From CBIHON01 sp966211965 (GTDB lineage: Bacteria > Pseudomonadota > Gammaproteobacteria > Burkholderiales > Burkholderiaceae_D): a stretch of DNA of 64,000 nucleotides. The notes below the pieces were generated by a model. That model saw only the letters and a program-made list of their open reading frames with translations, did no database searches and was not told where the DNA came from. The DNA lies in NCBI GenBank assembly GCA_966211965.1, contig CBIHON010000002.1, forward strand, positions 186,001 through 250,000. The letters are read 5' to 3'. Both the position numbers and the translations under genes were made by a program. Shown here piece after piece: positions 7,895 to 16,600 of the stretch (within the stretch, counting starts at the first letter, position 1; every line of letters begins with the position of its first letter).

Positions 7895-8120
7895 GGACAT
7901 TCCCCTGTAAGTTGCCTGTTGCGAGAAAAGCGCGGCAGTGAATCGGAGTGATTTTTTTATATGACGTTACTGCTACGAAAACAAAGCTGCAAGCCGTGAT
8001 TGTTGGTGTTTGGCATGGTTTGACAATCGTTCACAATTCGGAAGCGGATGATGTGAAAATGATGATGTGAACGTGTCTCATGATTGATGGAGGCTGGGGC
8101 CGCCACGTACAATGCGAGCC

Positions 8121-8574
8121 ATGAAATTTATTGCGCTGATATTCGCTATCCTGCCCCTTCCCATCTTTGCCGAAGTCGTTACGGTAGACGGCCGCACCTG
8201 TGACTTACAGCGTGATCGGTACGGCCGAATCGCGCGCAGCAAGAAAGCGGTATCGATATTCCGAAAATCTGTGCCATGCCCCGGTACGGGCGAGACGGGA
8301 CACGCTTGCCCGGGCTATGTGGTCGATCATGTGATTCCTCTGTGCGCCTGTGGTGCCGACGATCCTTCCAGGGTGAACGCATCAAAACGTGTAACTCTTT
8401 GATTTATTTCGAAATTTTCAATAGGAAATTTTTTCAAAATCCTCGAAAATCAACAGCTTAGAAAACTCGTGCGTTCGCCCTGACGATCCTTCTAACATGC
8501 AGTGGCAAACCCTTGCGGAATCGAAGATCAAAGACCGCTGGGAGCGGAAGATTTGCAACGGTCAAGGCGATTAG
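8121..8574 (+). pseudogene. Secreted HNH-type endonuclease gene, interrupted by a small insertion
   Basis: From the ATG at 8121 a signal peptide (MKFIALIFAILPLPIFA) is followed by RxxxRSKKAVxxFRK, CPGTG...CPGYVVDHVIPL and CGADDPS, an HNH-like fold common in small exported nucleases of proteobacteria. The frame is then broken by a 113-bp insert. Resuming after the second copy of GACGATCCTTC gives ADDPS-NMQWQTLAESKIKDRWER and a stop at 8572-8574, which restores the normal family ending. The gene is intact apart from this insertion. As it stands, translation would stop at 8400-8402 after adding about ten foreign residues. Confidence 0.8.
8358..8492. mobile_element. 113-bp MITE-like insertion with 11-bp target duplication
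   Basis: The target duplication GACGATCCTTC occurs at 8358-8368 and 8482-8492. The insert between them (8369-8481) begins CAGGGTGAACGCA and ends TGCGTTCGCCCTG, i.e. inverted ends with one mismatch over 13 bp. It is AT-rich inside and has no coding capacity. Removing the insert and one duplication copy restores the reading frame of the HNH gene. Confidence 0.85.
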
Positions 8575-8741
8575 GTGGAGGTGTTTTCAGACCTAGCTTT
8601 TATGCGGCAGTACCAGTTCCTCACCGGCATGCGCCAGCGCTTGCGCTGCCCACGCGTCAACGCATAATGCTTCCAGATTTCCTCAAATTCTTTGTAAAAA
8701 TCGTCAATCAGGAAAAACAGTTCCGTTATGCTGTCCTCCAT
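8571..8741 (-). pseudogene. N-terminal relic of an IS982-family transposase
   Basis: From the ATG at 8741 the minus frame reads ITELFFLIDDFYKEFEEIWK...GQRKRWR, the usual start of IS982-type DDE transposases. It leaves the family pattern after about 40 codons and stops near 8571. No catalytic region remains and I see no terminal repeats. The stretch 8742-8833 holds no other gene that I can support. Confidence 0.6.
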
Positions 8742-8833
8742 GAGCGCCTCCTGCTGCGTACTGGTTGATCGGACTCGCAATTCCAATCGTACAAAGTAGT
8801 CAGACGCTTGCTTTTGCGCTTTCTGATATGGCC

Positions 8834-9793
8834 TTATCCAAAACTGAGGTTAGGAATACTCGTTTGAGCCGGACTTATAGCCAGTTGCCGAATAATTTCC
8901 ATTTCGGAATATGACCTGAGCTTGCGGGTCGCCAAGTCAATCTCAAGCATTTCCCCAAGCCCTTCCTGAGGATTGGTGCTATCTATAGGTGTTATGAAGA
9001 ATGCACAGAAAACTCCGAACAGGGATACTCCAGTAAGAAGCTCATCACGCATACGTAAACATGTTAAGTGATGTTTGCCGAGAGCTGGCTGTGGGAAAAT
9101 TGCTGGCATTGGCTGGAATGTGCTTCCCCGTAGACCACTTGATATTAGATCGCCCATATTTTTGGAAAACATTGCTGTTCTGTATACAGTTCCTCCACGT
9201 GAGAGGATCGCTATGTCTGAGAAAACTCGAACGGTCATTAAATAGGCGATCTTTATAAGCTCAAGGCGAAGTACATCTGCATCGAACTTCATTCCGCTCT
9301 CCAACCATGGATTTCCCAAATTCTCAGTTTCCCCGATTTCAATTTTCTTCCCCTTTTTTGCAAAGTCCCTCTGTATTTGTTCTGCCAATTTTCTTGCGTC
9401 GTCACCAAAGCCCCGTACACTTTTGATTTCGCCAGTCTTGGAATCTTTGTTAACTGGAAATCGTAACCTGGGTGTGGCGCCATCATTACTAAACTCGATC
9501 TGCACATCCTCGCCTGTTTCCGCCACTTTTGAAGGCAAAGTGAGAGTTACGGGGCCGGAACGGGAAACAACGCCCTGCGTCATCGCCAGAAATCGTAGTA
9601 GTGGAGCATTGCCAGCTGGTTCGTCGATAAGGTCATTCATCCTGGTATTTTCGTTAGCGTCAGCATAAACAAAAAAGGAGTTAGGAGCACCCAAGGAAAC
9701 GGGAAGAATATGCTCCTTATTCACTTTCTCAATTTCTGCGAGGGGCTTTAAAGTATATGGACAAAGCGTTTGGCCATTCCGGTATGTGGTCAT
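8834..9793 (-). CDS. HNH-like endonuclease, 319 aa
   Basis: A soluble protein of 319 aa. Its N-terminus has CPYTLKPL followed by KEHILPVSLG, the first Cys pair position and the His-rich beta strand of HNH_5-like nucleases. The second Cys knuckle is not obvious (only single Cys residues later), so a complete zinc site is uncertain. The middle region VTLTLPSK...VQIEF looks like beta structure; the C-terminal half is mixed. The ATG at 9793 is the first start in the frame. It lies downstream of a trypsin-like protease gene on the same strand, separated by 160 bp that contain a relic. A defence or phage-related role is plausible but not shown. Confidence 0.6.
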   Translation of the reverse strand: MTTYRNGQTLCPYTLKPLAEIEKVNKEHILPVSLGAPNSFFVYADANENTRMNDLIDEPAGNAPLLRFLAMTQGVVSRSGPVTLTLPSKVAETGEDVQIEFSNDGATPRLRFPVNKDSKTGEIKSVRGFGDDARKLAEQIQRDFAKKGKKIEIGETENLGNPWLESGMKFDADVLRLELIKIAYLMTVRVFSDIAILSRGGTVYRTAMFSKNMGDLISSGLRGSTFQPMPAIFPQPALGKHHLTCLRMRDELLTGVSLFGVFCAFFITPIDSTNPQEGLGEMLEIDLATRKLRSYSEMEIIRQLAISPAQTSIPNLSFG

Positions 9794-9865
9794 GTTACAT
9801 CCATAATAATTGATTGAGATTCAATAAAAAACATTTTTCGTGTAGATATTGGCCTACAATGCGGT

Positions 9866-9922
9866 GCGCATCGGTTACTTTTTTCGCTTTTGGCAATGGT
9901 CGTTAATCTTCTTGTTCTTGGA
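9866..9922 (-). pseudogene. 3'-end relic of the small secreted protein gene
   Basis: The minus frame reads KNKKINDHCQKRKK followed by a stop, matching the end of the protein at 7428-7625 (KNKKTNDHYQKRKK). DNA similarity runs from TGCGCA..TTACTTTTT to CTTCTTGTTCTTG. Nothing else of that gene is present. Confidence 0.7.
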
Positions 9923-9953
9923 CGGGGTGATTAGGGGGGAAGTATTTAGATTG

Positions 9954-10706
9954 TTATTTTAGTGATGCGACTAACTCCATAATCGCAGACGCTTTCCACA
10001 CTATTCCTAGGTCGGACTCGTCATGTATACGACCACTGTAAATTCCCAAAAATTTTGTCGTAATACCCATACTCATTGAAGTGGTGCCATCGGGATTTTG
10101 GTAGGTAACGCTGTTTCGTTGGGCAATTACGGCCGAGCCTGACTGGCCTTTACGGCTTCTACAGTCAATCAAGAATAGTGGCAGGTTGTCGAAGTCAATA
10201 TCTGGTTCTGTCGCTACAAAGCCTGTGGCCCAAATTGCGAGAGAGCCGCCGCCTCGCATCCCAAAGGGAAAACCGACTACGCTGCATGCTTCTGCAGGCG
10301 TGATTTGGAAGGGCGGTACACCGACATTTGTAATGTTATGTTCGTATAAATCTATTCGATGTATTTTCGAAAGTGGCAATGCCACAAAGTCCGCTTTTTC
10401 ACCTAGCGTAGGATGCTCAACCCATCTGGGTATTCCATCGTCCAAAAATAATGGTTCGATCTCTTCGATCCACGTACCGAGATTATCCTTTGCGTTATGC
10501 ATTATCGCGATTTCGTTAGGAACTCCCTTCGTTGCGGATAAAGTCTCGCCAGTGTCCTGGTGACGGCCGGTCACATTATGGCGATTTGTAATTAATACGG
10601 GGCCAATTTTGGATTGAGCGATAAATCCCGTACCTGTCGCAAGAGATTGACTGTTATAGCGCATGTGTAAAAATAATGACTGTACTGATGGCTTTAAGAT
10701 CGACAT
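9954..10706 (-). CDS. Trypsin-like serine protease, cytoplasmic type, 250 aa
   Basis: A chymotrypsin-fold protease with the three catalytic regions in order: GTGFIA...LITNRHNVTG (His), KADFVALPL (Asp) and KGQSGSAVIA (Ser). There is no signal peptide, unlike DegP/HtrA proteases, and no PDZ domain. Stand-alone cytoplasmic trypsin-like proteases of this size occur in accessory and defence loci, where they may activate or destroy partner proteins. The ATG at 10706 has a strong GGGAGGGG ribosome-binding sequence. The 165-bp MITE at 10720-10885 ends just upstream of that sequence, so it separates the gene from its original promoter. An HNH-like gene follows on the same strand. Confidence 0.75.
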   Translation of the reverse strand: MSILKPSVQSLFLHMRYNSQSLATGTGFIAQSKIGPVLITNRHNVTGRHQDTGETLSATKGVPNEIAIMHNAKDNLGTWIEEIEPLFLDDGIPRWVEHPTLGEKADFVALPLSKIHRIDLYEHNITNVGVPPFQITPAEACSVVGFPFGMRGGGSLAIWATGFVATEPDIDFDNLPLFLIDCRSRKGQSGSAVIAQRNSVTYQNPDGTTSMSMGITTKFLGIYSGRIHDESDLGIVWKASAIMELVASLK

Positions 10707-10719
10707 ACCCCTCCCTTTT

Positions 10720-10885
10720 CTAGTGTCCTGTTCCGTAAATTCGTTGCATAAAAAGATGACGAGAATCGCGCCGATACCGCGTCAAAAATGCGCACAAGGC
10801 CTCGGCCTTGCTGTGCTTTTTTCCTCGTCTCGACCCGATTTCGCCACTTTTACTTTTGCAACGAATTTGCGGAACAGGACACTAG
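10720..10885. mobile_element. 165-bp MITE-like element, copy 1
   Basis: Begins CTAGTGTCCTGTTCCG and ends with its complement CGGAACAGGACACTAG; imperfect terminal repeats extend to about 28 bp. It has no transposase. A copy differing at only a few positions lies in reverse orientation at 63434-63598. The flanks suggest TA or CTAG as target. Between its end and the stop of the next gene (10886-11017) I see no gene. Confidence 0.85.
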
Positions 10886-11017
10886 GTGAGCGCGTACAAA
10901 ACATGAGAAGCTGACTGGGCGAAGCGTCCCGCATAACTCCTTTTGATCTGTGCGATTGCAGGCATCAAGCCTTACAGAGCGAGAGCAATCAGCGTTCCTC
11001 GGTTTGGGGGCGCTCCT

Positions 11018-11635
11018 TTACCTCATTACGATATTGTCGAGGTTGAACTGATACGGCGTCGAAGTGGGGCCTGGTCCGCCACCTGTCATCACGATATCCG
11101 CGCTCGCAATGCCAAGAAGCGACAATTCGGTATTTATGTTGGAGATGATGGCTGAATTCATCATCTGTCCCTGTACCACCTGCGACACCACACCGATCCA
11201 AATGGTGGGCTTGAACTGAAAGGCCGCCATCTGGCCCGGCGCGATGGAGGTCTTTACCGCAAGCAGTCTGCCATCCTTGTAGATGCTGGCGTTGATCGCG
11301 CCTTTTGCCAGATTGTTGTGGAGCTGGATTTGCTTGCTACTTGTGGCTGGGCCGGCATAGGAGAGTGTGTTGCCGGATGGGGTCAGGGATACCTGGAACA
11401 TCTGGCCGTTCGCTGCTTTCAATTGCGGAGTGGTATTGCCATAGCTATCGCTTGCACCGATAAAGTTGGTCATCGGGAAGGTGAAGGGATGGTTGTCGCC
11501 CTGGCCGCAATTCTGAATAACCTTCCAGGCGATTGCGAGTTCGTCGAAATCGGTGGCGACATTCTTTTGGAAGATGACGACTTCCGAATTGTTCGGGTCA
11601 TTTGAGTTATTGATGAAATTGAGGTTGGTGGCCAT
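11018..11635 (-). CDS. Hypothetical protein, beta-rich, 205 aa
   Basis: No signal peptide and no membrane helix. The sequence begins MATNLNFINNSND and contains VAWKVIQ-like, FQVSLTPSG and FQFKPTIWIGV strands, ending TPYQFNLDNIVMR. The composition (N, S, T, G and few charges) suggests a beta-sandwich. I do not recognise an assigned function. A relic of its 3' end lies at 5939-5985, so the gene has moved within or between islands. The ATG at 11635 has AGAG upstream. The region 11636-11865 holds only an 8-bp perfect inverted repeat, ATCCCATA GG TATGGGAT (11747-11764). Confidence 0.55.
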   Translation of the reverse strand: MATNLNFINNSNDPNNSEVVIFQKNVATDFDELAIAWKVIQNCGQGDNHPFTFPMTNFIGASDSYGNTTPQLKAANGQMFQVSLTPSGNTLSYAGPATSSKQIQLHNNLAKGAINASIYKDGRLLAVKTSIAPGQMAAFQFKPTIWIGVVSQVVQGQMMNSAIISNINTELSLLGIASADIVMTGGGPGPTSTPYQFNLDNIVMR

Positions 11636-11869
11636 ATATGTGTAAGAGAGGTCAGTTAACGAGAGGTGGACGGTCCGTCAGTACGCACGGATACGCGAGG
11701 AGCCAGTTCCTCTTAATAGTTTGACGCCGAGCAACTCGCTTCAGCCATCCCATAGGTATGGGATATTGTGTTAATTCATCGGCATGGAAGGCGTGAAATA
11801 AAAGAGACTCCTACGCCACGATGGCCTGGAACGTTTCAAAGGGAGATGGCGTGCCAGTACAATAAAACG

Positions 11870-11902
11870 GCGCCGCTGAAAGGCAGCATAGCCGGCGCTA
11901 TT
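11870..11902 (-). terminator. Probable terminator of the XRE regulator gene
   Basis: On the minus strand AGCGCCGGCT pairs with AGCGGCGC (one bulge) and is followed by CGTTTTATT. The stem overlaps the stop codon region of the gene at 11898-12149. Confidence 0.5.
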
Positions 11903-12149
11903 TTTCAATCTCAGCGAATTTCTCCGGATCAACAAGATCCCGAAGGGGCACGTCAAGCGCGGACGCGATATCGCCCATGATGTCTATCGACACCGCCCGC
12001 ACCCCGCGTTCAATCTCGCCTATATACGCCCGACTAACGCCGGCATTAAGCGCGAGCGCCTCTTGGGATATTTCTTTCCATCGGCGATAACGCCGCACGT
12101 TGCGCGCAAATATCTCACGAGCTGAAGGGGTATTAGGTGCTTTTGCCAT
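11898..12149 (-). CDS. XRE-family HTH transcriptional regulator, 83 aa
   Basis: A single Cro/C1-type helix-turn-helix: NVRRYRRWKEISQEALALNAGVSRAYIGEIERG, which covers helices 1 to 4, followed by DIMGDIASALDVPLRDLVDPE. I use the ATG at 12149 (MAKAPNTPSAREIF); the frame is open to 12188, but the extra residues do not fit the family. AACTATAGTT, a perfect palindrome at 12209-12218 in the divergent gap, is a candidate operator. It probably regulates itself and perhaps the gene at 12368. Confidence 0.8.
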   Translation of the reverse strand: MAKAPNTPSAREIFARNVRRYRRWKEISQEALALNAGVSRAYIGEIERGVRAVSIDIMGDIASALDVPLRDLVDPEKFAEIEK

Positions 12150-12208
12150 ACCGAAAAGCATCCCCTTGAGCGCAAAAAACATCGACATGCTATTTCGATT
12201 AAAAGGAC

Positions 12209-12218
12209 AACTATAGTT
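12209..12218. promoter_or_regulatory. Palindrome, candidate XRE operator
   Basis: AACTATAGTT is a perfect 10-bp palindrome in the divergent gap between the XRE gene (start 12149) and the secreted-protein gene (start 12368). Function is inferred from position only. Confidence 0.3.
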
Positions 12219-12367
12219 ATCTTTTTAGTTTAAAATGATTTCGAAAAGATAAATTTCGTCGATGTGGGCAAGGGTATGCCTGGGCGCTTGGAAGCTGTCG
12301 CGTTCTCTGTTCTGACATGTCCACCAAACCGGCGATTCCATTTCAATCCCCACTACGGAGCATATCC

Positions 12368-13021
12368 ATGAAGCTACATACCCTCGTCGGCGTCGCGCTC
12401 TTTGCTTGCGCGACACTCGTCCAGGCAGAGCAAGTCGAAGCCCCAGCCATCCACATCGGCGACTCCTGGACCTTCGACAAGATCGACGGCTGGAAAAAGA
12501 GCAAGGACTTCACCCGCGTTACTACCGTGACCGCTCTTGACGACAAGGAGATTCGGACCGAATCCAAAACCTCAGGCGAAGACGGGACACTCGTCATCGT
12601 TCGCACCCGTGAGCTTAACGAGATATTGAGGGATACCGGGTCGCTTAAGAATACGCAGACACCTTACATGCCAACGTTTTCCTTTCCTTTGGAAGTGGGT
12701 AAGACATGGAGCAAGGAATTTACAACTGCACGAAGTAATGCCCCGAACGACAAGAGCACCTCCACCCTGACCGGGAACGTGGTCGGACGGGAACAAGTGA
12801 CCGTCCCGGCTGGCATCTTCGACGCATTCAAGATAGAGGTCAAAGGTCGGTACAACCGCTCGACAGGACACGGCAGTTGGTCAGGCGAGCTTTTCCATAC
12901 CATCTGGTACGTGCCTGAAGTCAGGTACTTCGTGAAGTGGATATACCGGGATACGGGCCAGAATGGACGGACGTTCAATCACGAGATTTACGAGTTGACC
13001 AGCTATAAGCTCAATCCTTGA
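12368..13021 (+). CDS. Exported protein, DUF3108-like pattern, 217 aa
   Basis: ATG at 12368, with CGGAG upstream, begins the signal peptide MKLHTLVGVALFACATLVQA. The mature protein has IGDSWTF near its start and the repeated pattern FPLEVGKTW ... VTVPAGIFDAFKIE ... TIWYVPEVRYFVKW. This series is common in exported beta-rich proteins related to DUF3108, of unknown function. It probably acts in the periplasm or at the surface. A lipoprotein gene follows after 47 bp on the same strand. Confidence 0.65.
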   Translation: MKLHTLVGVALFACATLVQAEQVEAPAIHIGDSWTFDKIDGWKKSKDFTRVTTVTALDDKEIRTESKTSGEDGTLVIVRTRELNEILRDTGSLKNTQTPYMPTFSFPLEVGKTWSKEFTTARSNAPNDKSTSTLTGNVVGREQVTVPAGIFDAFKIEVKGRYNRSTGHGSWSGELFHTIWYVPEVRYFVKWIYRDTGQNGRTFNHEIYELTSYKLNP

Positions 13022-13068
13022 GCCGGTGTGCTGACTTGTCTCCCTACCTCCAACAGCTAGGTGTTTAG

Positions 13069-13416
13069 ATGGGCATCATGCACTGTCGTATCTGTCTCGG
13101 TTTTCTCCTTCCCACTGTTCTGCTTACTGTGCTTTCCGGCTGCGCCGAAGGCAACGACCCGGTATCCTGCGTCATAGGCGATGTCCGGGTAAAACCTCAA
13201 TCGGCGACCGTCCTTGAGGTTTGTGTACCAGGGGGTGGAAGCACGGCGCAAAGCCAAGCTGGGAAGCCCGATGGAGAATGGGTCATGTTTAGCTCCTGCA
13301 CCCCAGGGAAAGTTGGCGTCAATAACGGAAGTGGTAGCCCGAGCTATTCCGGACTCATCCCCGGCGCGGCTGTCTCATGCGTCGCGCCGGAAATGAGCGT
13401 GCCAAACGAGCGCTAG
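13069..13416 (+). CDS. Putative lipoprotein, 115 aa
   Basis: The N-terminus is MGIMHCRICLGFLLPTVLL followed by the lipobox LSGC, so the mature protein would begin at Cys 25 and be lipid-anchored. The remaining 90 residues include four further Cys and a GNDPVSCVIGDV segment; no family is recognised. It sits between the exported protein at 12368-13021 and the RHS gene, all on the plus strand, but with 257 bp before the RHS gene. Confidence 0.6.
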   Translation: MGIMHCRICLGFLLPTVLLTVLSGCAEGNDPVSCVIGDVRVKPQSATVLEVCVPGGGSTAQSQAGKPDGEWVMFSSCTPGKVGVNNGSGSPSYSGLIPGAAVSCVAPEMSVPNER

Positions 13417-13456
13417 TGACATTAACGGTTCTCACTCCAATTCCCCTGATAAAGCC

Positions 13457-13484
13457 CGGTACCTGTTAGAAATGACAGGTACCG
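13457..13484. repeat. Perfect 10-bp inverted repeat
   Basis: CGGTACCTGT / ACAGGTACCG around an 8-nt loop, between the lipoprotein gene and the RHS gene. It could be a terminator without a good T-tract or a regulator site. The rest of 13417-13673 shows no gene. Confidence 0.5.
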
Positions 13485-13673
13485 TCTCATTTCGTTTCTG
13501 ATATTTATTGCAATACTATAAAATCAACATTTTTCCGACGCGCAAACCTATAACAACAGCATCGCTCGCGGCTTTTTCCTTCCGACAGCGGCAAAACGCC
13601 TGCTGTCGCGCAATACAAGCCGTGAACCGCATCCGCCTAACCTTTCCCCTCCAAATACAAAGAGGACCGCCGC

Positions 13674-16600
13674 ATGCCCATCAAAAAATCATCAGGCTTC
13701 CCCGCCGCCCGGAGAATGGACCCGATTTCATGCGGCGAAGGGATCATCGTCGGCGGGGAAGACACCGTCCTGATCGGCTCCGAGGCCAAGCCCATCGCGT
13801 GTAAGGACTGCAAAGCCAAAAAGCTGCTGAACGAAGGCTATCCGGTCAACGTCAGCTACGGCTCTAAAATCCTCCCCGACGAAATCGATTTTGCGCTGCC
13901 GGCCCCGCTTGCGTTCGTTTGGCAACGCTTCTATGCCAGCGACACGGTGTGGACCGGCATTCTCGGCCAAGGCTGGCGCACCCCGATTGAACTGCATGTC
14001 GTTGCCGACGAGACCTCCACATGCTTGTGCGACATCCAGGGCCGCACCATCACCTTTTATGCGCTGCCGCCCGGCCAGGAACAGCAAAGCCCCAGCGAAG
14101 GCGTCTGGATCGCACGCGGCACGGCGGATAAAACCATTCCCTGGGAAGAGCGCTGGCAATGGCTGCCGGAACGTTACCGCCACAATCCCGACCTGATCGT
14201 CGCCACACCCGGCGACGGCACCTATCTGGTGTTCGATGCTGTCAATAAGCCCGTCCCGAGCAAGGATGATCCGCACCCGGTAGCCTACGGCCGCTTCGAC
14301 TTGGTAATGTCCGTCAGCCGACACGGCTACGTCACCCGCCTGCAATGGACTACCATGCACAACGACGCCAACCAGCCGGTGCGCGTCCCCGAATGGATCA
14401 CCGACAGCGCCGGCCGCATCTACCGCCTGCACTACCAGCGCCTGCGCAAGGAGGATGAGCGCGAGTGGAGCGCCCACCATCCCGAACCCGATCCCGGCAT
14501 TCGCCTGTCCGGCGTCAACCTCGCCTACGACCCGCTGCGCGATGCCGATGCGCCCAGGGACTTGTCCGCCTTGCGCGACTTACGCGCGCGCGAATGGCTG
14601 GTGCAGTACCGTTACAGCAAGCAAGGCGATTTGATCGAAGTGCTGGACGGCGAGGGCGACAATGCACGCACGTTCGAATACGAACAGCACTTGATGACCC
14701 GCCAGCAAACACCGGGCGGCCTCGACGTCCGCTACCAATACGACCGCTACGAAGCGGACGGCAAAGTCATCCGCCAGACCCAGGCCGGCGGCCTGACTCT
14801 CGACTTCTTCTATGCGGACAACGAAACCCGCGTCACTGACAGCCTCGGCCGCACCACCCTTTACCGCTTCAAGGGCAAGGCCGGATTGCGCCGCCCGGTT
14901 GAGATCGTGTATCCCGACGGCGGCACGGTCAAGATGGACCATACCCGGGACGGCCGGCTGTCCACCCTCATCGACCCGCTGGGCCGCAAGACCACTTACA
15001 TGCGCAACGGCCTGGGCGAACAAACCAGCATCAATACCGTCCTCGGCCAGCGCTCGGAAACGTACTACGATCAAGCCACCGGCTTCGTTACCAGCACGCG
15101 TAATCCGGAGGGCGTTTATACCTATTTCACACACGATGCGCTCGGCAATATCACTGAAGTGAAGGTAGCCAAATTTGCCGGCGCTCGCGGCGGCACCACG
15201 CGCTATGAATACGGCCATCCGCAATTTCCCGACCGTCCCACCGTCATTGTGGATGCTCGCGGCGGCAAGAAGCACTTGACCTATGACGGCCTGGGACAAT
15301 TGCACACCTATACCGACTGCTCCGGCCATACCTCCACCTGGCAGCGCGACCGCAAGGGGCGATTGATCGCCATCGAACAAGCCGACGGCAAGCGCCAGAC
15401 CTACCGGCGCGATACAAAGGGTCGCATCGTCGCCGTCGATCTCCCGGACGGGAAGACCGAAGCATTTGAATACGATCGTGCGGGCCGACTGGCCAAAGCA
15501 CGCGATGCCGAAGGCAGGCCGGTTGCCTTTAGTTACGACCGCTTCGACCGCATCGTCGAACATCGCACCTGGACCGGCGAAGGCGCACCGGAGAGCGACA
15601 ACAGCCCCGGCTGGTCCCGCACCCGCCAGACGTTCGATGAGGCGGGGCGTATGAGCAGGCTCATCGACCCGGCCGGCGCGACGATGGTATTCGGCTACGA
15701 TGCCATGGACAGGTTGATTTCTGAAATCGGCTTCGACGGCAAGCGCAGCCGCTACGACTACAACCTGGCCGGCGAAATGACCCGGCACATCGACGGTGCC
15801 GGTACTTCAGCGGCGCTGACCATCATCCACGAGCGCGACGCCGGCGGGCGCCTGATCGCCCGTCACCTGCCTGCATGCGACGGCCATCCGGCCGACACCC
15901 ATCGCTTCGAATACAACAAGCGTAACCAGATCACCTGCGCGACCACGGCTTGCTCCCGCGTCGATTTCTTCTATGACGACTTGAATCGCCTGGCAGCCGA
16001 AACCCAATCCGCCGACGACGGCAGCAGTTTCACCGTGCGCTATGGCTACGATGTGCTCGGGAACCGCAACCGGACCATCCTGCCGGATGGGCACACCATC
16101 GACATCCTGATGGCTGGCGGCGGCCACTGGCATCAGGTCGCCTTCAACGGCCATCCGCTGGCCGATGTCGAGCGTGACAGCCTGCACCGGGAAACCGTGC
16201 GCACCTTCGGCAGCGGTGCCTACTTGGGCGTCGAACATCCGCTTACGCGCAACCTGCGCTATACAGGGGCTGGCCAGCTTGATAGCGTCGCCTATAGCCG
16301 CGGCGGCCGGGTATCCGAGCAATGGCAGCATCACTACGCCCCCACCGGCTTGTTAGTCCGCATCGATCAGGACTTGGCCGAATTGCGCAAGGTCGTGCGC
16401 TTCGCCTACGACCGGCACGAGCGCCTGGCCGCCTGGGATGTGCATGAAGCGCCGCAGCCGGAAGGCACCGGACCGTATGCAACGCGACCCGAATTCCAGC
16501 GCACGCAGGCGGCCGAGTACGGACATGACCCGGCCGGCAACCCGATCCTGCCCGGCACCGTGATCCGCACCGACCCGGTATCGAACATGCCTGTCTATGT

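Noticed and set aside
10742..10880. Conserved small protein starting MTRIAPIPRQK found twice in the window
   Set aside because: The two frames are identical because they lie in two copies of the same 165-bp element, not because of coding constraint; they run through the terminal repeat.
14580..15788. 402-codon minus-strand open frame inside the RHS gene
   Set aside because: Shadow of repeated G+C-rich YD-repeat codons; no start signals and no recognisable domain.
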